NCBI GenBank assembly: GCA_001584585.1
Contig: LSYV01000009.1
Location: forward strand, 2,870,821 to 2,887,271
DNA length: 16,451 nucleotides
Direction: 5' to 3'
DNA from: Gonium pectorale
Taxonomy: Eukaryota; Chlorophyta; Chlorophyceae; Chlamydomonadales; Volvocaceae
Made by a program: the position numbers and the translations under genes. Under the pieces are notes generated by a model. The model did no database searches, had not been told where the DNA came from, and saw only the letters and a program-made list of their open reading frames with translations. The stretch's first letter is position 1; each line of letters begins with the position of its first letter. Shown here piece by piece: positions 9,229-16,451 of this stretch.

Positions 9229-12200
9229 TCACTGTGGGGATGGAGACGGCCGCCGCATGAGGCGGGTTAGCGACGGATCGGATGCGTCGGGCGTGCGAAG
9301 CGGGCCGGAGCCCACTGCGCGTCGGAGCCGGCTGGTCACCGCCGAACCAGACTCCTCAGACCCCATCTGCAGCTGCTGCTCTCCTCCTGACGCGGTGGAC
9401 GCGAAGGCGCGGCCTGGGCGTTGCCGCTGCTCATCACCGCCGGAGAGGATGCCGCCGCTGCGACCGCTGGTTGCGACAGGGTCCGACTCGTCGTCACTGT
9501 CGGCGAAGTCCGACAGCTCGTGGGAGCATAGGCCGGTGCCACCCGTCCCAGGGGACGAGGAAGGGTCAAGGTGCCGCTGCCCCAGGTGCTCGAGATCGAC
9601 CATGCGGCCGCCCAGCCCGCTACGGGCACCGCTTATGGAAGCGCCCCGCTGAAGCCGCTCAGAGACGGACAATGCGCCGGCCGCGGCGGCCCGGCCGTCC
9701 TGCTCCGCAAACGAGTCGCGGGGGGAGCCCAGCGCTCGAAGCGAGGCGGCGCCGCCGCTGCTGCTGGAAGGCGCGTCATCCTCGGATTGCAAGGGCGACG
9801 CGAGGCGCGAGGCGCCGGCCCCGCCGCGGCCCGCTTTGCTGCCGGTCTGCGGGGAGCCTGAGCTTGAGGGGACTGGCTGCGCGGGCGCCGACGCGCCTGC
9901 GATTAAGCCGCGGGCGAAGGGGTTGCTCGGGTCCAGGCTGGGCCTGTCTCGGGGCTTGAGAGTGACGGGCGGGGGCACCGTGACGCGCTGCGCGTCCTGT
10001 GCGGCCTCCGGCGGCACGCTGGCGAGGCGCTGACGGCGAGAGGAGCTCGCCTCTGGTGCGGCGGGCGCAGGCGCGGCCGGCCTCGCTGGCGGCCCGGAGG
10101 GCGCCGCTGACGCCGCCGCGCCCCCTTGCTTCTGCTGCCTGCGAAGTGGGCAAGGTCACGTGCGGAAAAGTTCAAAGCGCGCAGGAGCATGAAAACGAAT
10201 TGCGCGACCTGATTTGTTGCGATAGCCCACCCGCCTGGCACGCTGCCCCACCCAACACCGCGCTCAGCTCACCAGCGCGCCTTGCGCTCCGCCGCGCGCC
10301 GCGCCATGGCCTCGTCGTCCGTCTCCGTGTTGCTGGCGTAGAGCTGCTCAAAGGTGATGACAGGCGCCGCCACCGCGCCGCCGGCGGCGCCTTCATTTGC
10401 GCGGCGGATGCGCTCCGAGATGTCCGCCAGCGCACGGTCGTCCAGCTCTGTGTAAGGCCGCGAGTCGGTGTCCTCCGCCTTCCCGCCGCGGCCGCTGCGC
10501 TGGCTGCCGGACACGTTGGTCACCTAGCGTGCGGAGAGGGCACAGGATGGGAGGGCATTGGCTAAACGGAGGTGTGGACGGAGGGGGGCTCGGGGGCGGC
10601 TCGGCACCCGCAGAAGACATGCGTCGCCCGGCTGGGTGGATGCATGGCGATGGGGACGCACAAGGGGAGATAACGGGACTCGGAGGAGCGCGCCAGGGAC
10701 GCCATCTTGCAATCAACAGACCGCGAGTCCCCCTCCGGCGCCCGCCCGGCCCGGCGCACCTCCGTGGTTCGCGACGCAGCCATGAACTGTTGCCACTGGC
10801 GGCGGCTGTCGTCTGCGAAGTTCGGCAGCGGGATGACGCCGAGCGGTGTGGCGGCGCCCCGGCGGCTGGAGGCGCGCCGCGACAGCACGCTCTCCACCCG
10901 GACAGGGTCGGGCTGGACGTCAAGCTCCTGGGGGTCGGTGAGGATGCGGGTCAGGAGGTTGCAGGAGCAGAGGGTTAGGAGGCGGGGTAAGAGGCAGCAC
11001 CAACAGAGCCGAGTGGCGGAGGAAGCAACCCGGGAGGGCTTAGCCCGACGATATCCAGCAATAGCCCCGACGGTATCCAGCAATGCTTCGCTCCGGGCAC
11101 GGCACGCTGCCGGCACATGACGAACGGGACGGCAGAGGTATCCCTCCAACCCCAGGACGGCCACGCAGCTGCCACCAGCGCCACCCGGGCCCACCTTGAT
11201 AGGCGGCAGCTCCACGTTGACCGAGTCGACGTTAAGCGCCCGCTGGAAGCGCTGCGCCGCAGAAGGGGACGAGAGAGGCGACATGGGGAGGCGAGGTCAG
11301 CGGAGGGGGAGACACAGGGCCAACAAACGACGACAGCCGATGGCGGAGGTGGAATGTAGCTGACGTTGGCGTTCGTGGTGAAACGGGCAATGGCCGTGGC
11401 GGGTGATGGCATCAAAGGCATGGCTACAGCACCACGGTACTCAAGCAGCAGGAGGTCTGTGCGGCCTGAGGCCGAACACCATGACCGTAACGCTGTGATG
11501 AACCCGACATACAAACCTGGTCCTCGTCACGCTACCTGCAGCCGTACGGTTACCGGTTGGAGTAACCAGGCGGCGCACAGAAACAGCGAACCTGGCATCG
11601 GCGCAAACACACGCACAGCGAACGGCCAGCCCCACACAGACGCTGCCGAGCCATACGGCCAACGGTCGAAGCTCGCTTCGGGGCGGGACAGTGGGGAGCA
11701 CACGCCTTCACGTATCGGGGCAGGAGACGAGACACTTCGAGGACGTGCATGGGCCGGAGGAGGGGACAGGCCGGGCACCAGAAAGGGGCCGCCAGCTGGA
11801 GAGCGCCCTATCGCTGCCCCTGGCTTGCCTGCTTCTGGCGGACGAGGCTGTTCCGGTTGACCGCCATGCGCGCCTCGCTCTCGCGCTGCGCCTTGACGGT
11901 CACCCTCCAGCGCTGCAGCAGCCAGTAGCCCGCGGCAAGCAGCGCAGCCGCGGCGGTGATGGCCAGGGCGGCCACCGGCACAGACCGCTGTGCGGGTCAA
12001 GACAGGGCCAGGGAGGGGCGCGGGCGGGCCGGGAGGTTCAGCAGCGCTAGGAAACGGGGCTGGACTGTTGTAGAGAAACGACAGGAATCGCAGCGGCGGT
12101 GACCTACGTGCAACAACGTGGAAATGGCGTGTGGCTGGGCAGGGGTGGTACACGCAACGAGGTGGTGGCACGAGGCAGTGCTTTGTGCAAAGGTTGGCAC

Positions 12201-12899
12201 GAAGTCACAGCCCTCTCAAGGAAGCCTTTGACGATATGTATTAGCTGATGATGCGAACCGCACCTGACTGCTCTCGACCGCCGGCACGGCGGACGGCGCC
12301 GCCACCATGACCACCTGCGCCGGGGCGCGCTCAGTGGGCCCCTTCCGCGCTGCGGGCGCGGCCGACGCCTGGGATGTGCTGGCTGCCGCAGTCGCGGCAG
12401 GGGAGGCCCGCGAAGCGACCGGGGGCGCGGCAGCCATGGCGGCCGGCTGGGCCATGCCGCTGCGGAGCACAGTGTCCCCAGCGCCGCCCGTCAACCGCAG
12501 TAGCGCGACCTGTAGCTCCTGCACCAGCCGCATAATCCACGCCGCTGGGTCAATGAGGAGGTCCTCGACAAAGGCTTGGAGAACCCGTACGGCCTGAGCG
12601 ATGGCTGCAGCTGGGCTGCCCTTGAGCGTCCATTTCACAGATGGGTCGGCGGTCGGCATCGGCGTCAGCGCCGAGGCTTGCGCCTGCTGCTGGGACGAGG
12701 CTCCGAGAGGCGCGGGTACCGGAACAGTCGCGCCAAAACAGTGGTGCCTTGCGGCTGTTGCGACGCCACGCGCCGGCCGGGAGCTGAGGTCCCGCTGGTC
12801 CCGCCATGACGCGCGCCGAGTGCGCTTTGGCGCCAACGGCCATCGCACGCCAGTCCAAGGTGAGGTTACGGGCAATGCATTCGTGCTCGAACCCATCAT
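9229..12899 (-). CDS. Unrecognised 726-aa protein with transit-peptide-like N-terminus and one membrane segment, six exons
   Basis: Exons in gene order are 12899-12264, 11987-11829, 11251-11195, 10927-10760, 10523-10273 and 10138-9229. The first four junctions are phase 0; the last splits the codon of Trp424. The start is the first ATG after an in-frame stop at 12962-12960. Residues 1-70 are rich in Arg, Ser, Ala and Pro with almost no acidic residues, like a plastid or mitochondrial transit peptide. Residues 94-139 look helical and amphipathic; 150-210 are Ala/Pro/Ser-rich. VPVAALAITAAAALLAAGYWLL (215-236) is a clear membrane segment followed by basic residues. After that come a short charged region (ITFEQLYASNTETDDEAMARR, about 396-416) and about 300 low-complexity residues, probably disordered, ending RRPSPSPQ. 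I know no family that matches. Consistent phases and GC-ending codons support coding; a first exon further upstream is possible. Confidence 0.68.
11042..11084. repeat. Tandem duplication of about 21-22 bp within an intron
   Basis: Units 11042-11062 and 11063-11084 share AGCCC(C)GACG-TATCCAGCAAT, differing by one inserted C and one A/G change. The pair lies in intron 3 (11194-10928) of the minus-strand gene. Confidence 0.8.
11252..11828 (-). other. GC-AG intron (intron 2 of the minus-strand gene)
   Basis: The exon carrying the membrane segment ends CAG and is followed by GCAAGC, a good GC-type donor. The frame meets a stop (TAG) seven codons later, and no plausible GT donor lies between the end of the open helix and that stop. 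The acceptor GGCGCAG precedes the 19-codon exon 11251-11195 in phase 0, joining NRNSLVRQKQ to RFQRALN. Confidence 0.65.
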
Positions 12900-12997
12900 T
12901 CGGCTGACTGCACGGGCGGTCAACGCAGGGTCGCCACTGCGCCAAGTGGGGTCAGAGGTTCAGAGGGGTGTAGGCAACGAAACTTGCTGTTATGTAC

Positions 12998-13015
12998 GTA
13001 TGTATGTATGTATGT
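12998..13015 (+). repeat. GTAT tetranucleotide microsatellite
   Basis: Four and a half tandem copies of GTAT lie in the presumed 5' UTR or promoter of the minus-strand gene. Confidence 0.85.
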
Positions 13016-13041
13016 CAGTGCGGCATCGGTCTGCTTGCGCA

Positions 13042-13069
13042 GGGAGAGAGGGGAGAGAGGGGAGAGAGG
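13042..13069 (+). repeat. GGGAGAGA microsatellite
   Basis: About three and a half tandem copies of GGGAGAGA occur here. On the minus strand this is a CT-rich tract (CTCTCTCC) just upstream of the minus-strand gene, where CT-rich stretches can act in the promoter or 5' UTR. That role is only a possibility. Confidence 0.8.
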
Positions 13070-13300
13070 TGGTCGTAGCAAGACGTCGTATGGATTGGAT
13101 TTTGGTAAATCCTTCCCTCATAACGAAACAATCTCACAACAATCCACTATAAGCACCGGCATCGAGTTTTGTGTCAAGACGGGACTGCGTCTTCCACCTG
13201 CGGAATTGGCGGCAAAATGAGGATGGGACGCTGGGACTGCGGCTGTTAGGACCTTTGATTACTTCGGATCTTGCAACTCGCTACCGAATTGCACGGTTCC

Positions 13301-15346
13301 TAGCACGGCTTGGTCCTCGCTGCCGCCTATGCCGCCCGGCTCGCTCCGCCCGTCGGGCATCGGCAGCATACTCCATCGTGGGCGCTGTGACTCCTGCGTT
13401 ATGCCATTCAGGCCGTGGGGCCGCGGCCGCCACTTGTGGTTTGGCAGTGGCACACCACTGAAACATGCCCGACGGAGGGACAACGGCAGCGCGTGTACTC
13501 AATGTCCATTTCAGCGAGGTGGTAGACGCGCCTGGCGGCTCCAGGGGGCCCATCTGGCACTGCGGCCAGAGAAAGGCTGTGCTTATGCGCGTGGCAGCCT
13601 TTGCAAGTCACGGCGGCGGCTCACTGGGATGTGTTCCCTGCTTTGTTTGCATGCAGTGCGTACACGGTTAGCTGCCGCGCCTCCGAGCTCCACCTCCTCG
13701 GCAGCAATGCCTGCCTGGGAAAGGCGCCTCCGTGCCCGGATCGCAGGCTCGCCGCTGACATCTCGGTTCCCAGTGCTGATCCCGCAGTGCATAAAGGTTC
13801 GCACTCGGGTGGTTTCGCTGATTGGAGCGCGCTGTTGGGTGCCGTGACGTTGAGTATGCCAGGCTTTCGAGGAGGATCGATGCGCGAAGGTGCGGTAGGT
13901 CGGGTGTGCGACGGCCGACGACGCGCGTGGGGGTTGGCTCCTCTAGGGGTCCAGCGAGCGCCAGCGATTGAAGCCAGTGCGAGCGTCAGCAGACGCTCCA
14001 TCGCCTGCCATAGGAGGCCATTGTGGGTGACTGCCAGAGGTTGACGCCAGAAGCCGCAGGAGCTAGAGCTAGCCCACGGTCGTGCGAGGCTAAACATTGC
14101 TGCCGGTGGGACGGGGGAGACTTGCTCTTAAGGCGCGGGATAGGTCGGGCCCTGGCCGAGCTTGATTGCATGCCACGGACGCGATTTGTCTGGCAGTGTG
14201 TATCCATCACATGCCTTTTACCTTAACGAAAGGAGTCTGCTAGCTGCTCAAGAGCAGGACGAAACAGCGGCGTCAAACGCTGCCTCGGCCTAACACCCAC
14301 GCAACCGGTACCGCTGTACGGCGATCAGGAACCACCAACCGGAACCACAAACAGATCAGACACCGATAATAATGCACCCGAATGCAACGCACTGACGGAT
14401 ACGGAAGCATAGCAACATGATGGTGAACCAAGCGAACGCATCATGCGAAGACAGGTGACGGTAAAATGGACATGTGCACCAATCTGAGCCGACACGCTCT
14501 TCACACGGTAGCAGCAAGTATAGCCCGCTTCCCGCCAAGGTTGCGGGCAGGCGCGCCAGGCAGCAGGCCGCGATACATGTCGCACTGGTGGTTGGCGCTC
14601 TGCAGACCCTTTCATGCGCACAGTGGGTGCTGTTCGAAGGCTGCGGCGCGGGGCAGGGGGGGCTTTCTGTGAAGCAACGCGTTGCTCGGTGTGCTTGGCA
14701 ACGCAACTGGGCGCAAGTAGCTGAGGGTAGGGGCGCTGGCCTACACCGGTCTGGCATGCCCACCTGCAAAGATGTCAACTCGGAAAGTGGCAAACCTGTT
14801 TGGTCTGGTCGTGTAGAGCGGTCCGGCGGGTCCCATGCCAGGGTTTGCGCTCTTTTCTGGTGTCGCAGGCAGGTGATATGCACCTGCGTTGCAACCCTGG
14901 TGACCCCGACAGCTGCAAGTACGTATGGCTCCCTGGTATGCGCGTGGCTGGGCAGGCTGGGGCCGCCGCCCGCCCGCCCGCCCCGCATATGCTCGCAAGC
15001 AGATCAACCTCTGTCCTGCAGAGGCGGGAACACAGCCATGCACGATTGCTCGTGCCCCATAGTAACCATTCCCGACCCCTGCGCCCAAGAGGCTGCGCCA
15101 GCGCGCGCGCCTGAACGTGAGCAGCTGCGGTCCTGCGGACCCATCCCGAGTGGTCGGAGACCAGGGGTATGGGCTTGCATGGACGTTCACATGGACGCGC
15201 AGCACATCCCAGTCCGCTGTGCTTGAGAACGTACACTGCGCGGTACGGCGGCGTTCCTCGTCCACTGTCCACCGGTCCATCGGCGACTGGCTACCTTACT
15301 GGGGAGGGGGTCCTTCTGCCTCGCTCCTTGTTGGGGATCCACATTG
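13301..15346. other. Stretch without a supported gene
   Basis: The longest open frame is 14474-15226 on the plus strand (about 250 codons). It shows no strong preference for G/C at third positions, no domain, and an overlapping open frame on the other strand. A minus-strand frame at 13621-14097 includes a hydrophobic start (MERLLTLALASIAG) but continues with no family resemblance. I see no tRNA or rRNA. Confidence 0.5.
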
Positions 15347-15420
15347 ACACTGGACCTTCTAAGGTCCACTAAGGACGCACGCATATTCGCACGACGTAAC
15401 ACACTGGACCTTCTAAGGTC
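15347..15420. repeat. Exact 20-bp direct repeat containing a 14-bp palindrome, two copies
   Basis: Copies at 15347-15366 and 15401-15420 are identical over 20 bp, ending in GACCTTCTAAGGTC, itself an inverted repeat (GACCTT/AAGGTC with a 2-nt centre). Start-to-start spacing is 54 bp. Confidence 0.9.
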
Positions 15421-15533
15421 GGTGCATTCCTTGCCTCGATTAACTCGCTGCGAAGGAGTGTCCTCGACCAGGCGACTCGTGCGGACGCACACTGTCATCC
15501 GTACAATGGCTGGAGGGTACGTACTGTACACGG

Positions 15534-15561
15534 TACTCGGCGCCCTGTACTCGGCGCCCTG
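15534..15561 (+). repeat. Tandem 14-bp duplication TACTCGGCGCCCTG
   Basis: There are two perfect adjacent copies (15534-15547, 15548-15561) at the outer edge of the left arm of the inverted repeat described below. The right arm carries one full copy of the unit (in reverse complement) preceded by only its last few bases. Confidence 0.9.
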
Positions 15562-16229
15562 CTGGAAACATCACACCCTCGGGTGTGTATGTCCGTAGAG
15601 GCTGCCTTCCCCGTTTCTGGTTATCGTTTTTTACGGTACGGTATACAACCCACATGTGCGTCCACATGCCGACCCATGGATCTACATGTCAGCAACCGCT
15701 GCCTGCTGGCAGATCTGCAAATCTTTCGTCCCTAAAGTGCAGGTCCGTATAAACACTGCTACGCGTTCCGGGCGGGCGGGCTGGGCGCACGCGAGTCTGG
15801 TAACCCGGCGTTCGTGGATGGACTGGTGGCCGAGTCTGCGGTGCTACAGAGCATGCACCGAAACGGTTCAAGCCAGGTAACAGTTACACACTTGTAAGCT
15901 GGTTCCTCCGGGACGGGAGGACCTGCATTCTCACTCCGTCTCACTCGCATTGCCCCCTTGCCAGGCAGGCTAAGCAGGCACCAACCGGCCCCACTGGAGT
16001 TCGGCTTACATCGCGCCTTCGGCTACGCATGTCTGCAGAGATGAGCTCCCGATTCTTTGCAGCTTTTTCCCGTTTTCTGCATAAGTTCGGCAGGTGCCCC
16101 GAACTGCGGTATCCCAAGGGGTCTGTGTGGGACGGGCTGGAGGCAGAAAAAAAGAACCAGAAACGGGGATGGCAACCGAACATACACACCCGGGGGGGGG
16201 TACTATCAGCAGGGCGCCGAGTACAGGGC
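15542..16229. mobile_element. Pair of long imperfect inverted repeats, possible foldback or MITE-like remnant
   Basis: The left arm (15542 to about 15632) and right arm (about 16145 to 16229, reverse complement) share an exact 23-bp outer block (15542-15564 against 16207-16229). They then share GGGTGTGTATGT and CCCCGTTTCTGGTT blocks in the same order, with small gaps between. Overall similarity is roughly three quarters by eye over about 90 bp. About 510 bp lie between the arms, with no coding sequence that I can see. This arrangement fits a small non-autonomous inverted-repeat element or two inserted copies of one repeat in opposite orientation. No target-site duplication is obvious just outside. 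Confidence 0.5.
15884..15897. terminator. Back-to-back TTACA/TGTAA, candidate poly(A) signals for both strands
   Basis: TTACACACTTGTAA places a minus-strand TGTAA (15884-15888) and a plus-strand TGTAA (15893-15897) 4 bp apart. It lies inside the interval flanked by the inverted repeats. Without a recognised gene on either side it may be chance. Confidence 0.25.
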
Positions 16230-16451
16230 ACGGCGGGCGAGGGAGGCGAGGCAGACGGGCCCTCCCGGTGTGTGCCACCGGTATAGTTACCTGACGATAT
16301 GTAGGGGTGAGGGCCCGGCGAGCGGTCGACGGTTACTAGTCGCGGGGCGCCCAGACCGCACCACCGAACCGCCGATTGGCGTAATACAGACCTGGAATGG
16401 ACGACAAAAACACGGAGTCAGGTACAGTCTGCGCTCGAAGCAGTCGCGGGT
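16230..16451. other. Right edge, nothing recognised
   Basis: There is no open frame with protein character and no repeat beyond the inverted-repeat arm. The stretch runs off the window. Confidence 0.4.

Larger units (their letters stand above)
12900..13300 (-). other. Upstream region of the minus-strand gene
   Basis: This likely holds the 5' UTR and promoter. It contains two microsatellites and an AT-richer patch at about 13085-13160. On the minus strand, GCTTATAGTGG near 13145-13157 is a weak TATA-like element about 250 bp before the ATG. A further upstream exon around 13259-13483 (minus strand) was considered but has no clear donor in phase. Confidence 0.35.

Noticed and set aside
9257..10033. 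Long plus-strand open frames opposite the last exon of the unknown gene
   Set aside because: They are shadows of the minus-strand frame, with Arg-rich translations and no splice or start support.
13621..14097. Minus-strand frame with a signal-peptide-like start (MERLLTLALASIAG)
   Set aside because: The hydrophobic start is short, the remainder has no family resemblance and no splice partner was found.
14474..15226. 250-codon plus-strand open frame
   Set aside because: It has no third-position G/C preference like the accepted genes and no recognisable domain. The opposite strand is open over 14356-14988 and 14741-15280.
1..16451. The 10-mer AAGCAGTCGC at both ends of the window, as if circular or terminally repeated
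   Set aside because: The match stops at 10 bp and the flanks differ. In a 16-kb window an end match of this size is probably chance, and the gene structure is that of a linear nuclear chromosome.
1..16451. tRNA, rRNA, CRISPR arrays, telomeric repeats, prokaryotic mobile elements
   Set aside because: I looked on both strands and saw no cloverleaf with a matching anticodon arm, no regularly spaced repeats and no TTTTAGGG-type arrays.

Overview
The window looks like nuclear DNA from a green alga, probably a volvocine or other chlorophycean relative of Chlamydomonas. The evidence is very GC-rich DNA with GC-rich coding exons, genes split by many short introns of about 70-580 bp, acceptors of the type GCAG|, and TGTAA pentamers (the chlorophycean poly(A) signal) downstream of the genes. 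There are no prokaryotic operons, ribosome-binding sites or CRISPR arrays. Gene models were built by hand from splice signals, reading phase and recognisable protein motifs.

Layout. (1) Positions 2-109 (+) hold the last coding exon, or its end, of a homoserine dehydrogenase gene (threonine/methionine/isoleucine branch of aspartate metabolism). A G-quadruplex-type motif lies 15 bp after its stop. (2) Positions 110-4433 are a long GC-rich stretch with no convincing gene. It has candidate TGTAA signals at 1618 and in a cluster at 2730-2774, a strong 16-bp hairpin at 1703-1742 and a short hexamer repeat. (3) Positions 4434-7319 (+) encode a complete seven-exon, 426-residue GT10 fucosyltransferase of the core alpha-1,3 type, a Golgi type II membrane enzyme of N-glycan maturation. 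(4) Positions 7320-9228 are the converging 3' regions of this gene and the next. (5) Positions 12899-9229 (-) encode a six-exon, 726-residue protein that I do not recognise. It has a basic, transit-peptide-like N-terminus, one membrane segment near residues 215-236 and a long low-complexity C-terminal region. (6) Positions 12900-16451 hold no gene I can support. They contain microsatellites, a duplicated 20-bp palindromic motif and a pair of long inverted repeats about 570 bp apart that look like remains of a foldback or MITE-like element.

The two complete genes are convergent. Each has one intron whose donor is GC rather than GT, with well-matched GCAAG donors; together these are the most notable gene-structure feature. 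The genes have no evident functional link (amino-acid synthesis, glycan modification, unknown organelle or membrane protein), as expected for a eukaryotic chromosome. I found no multi-gene system here.
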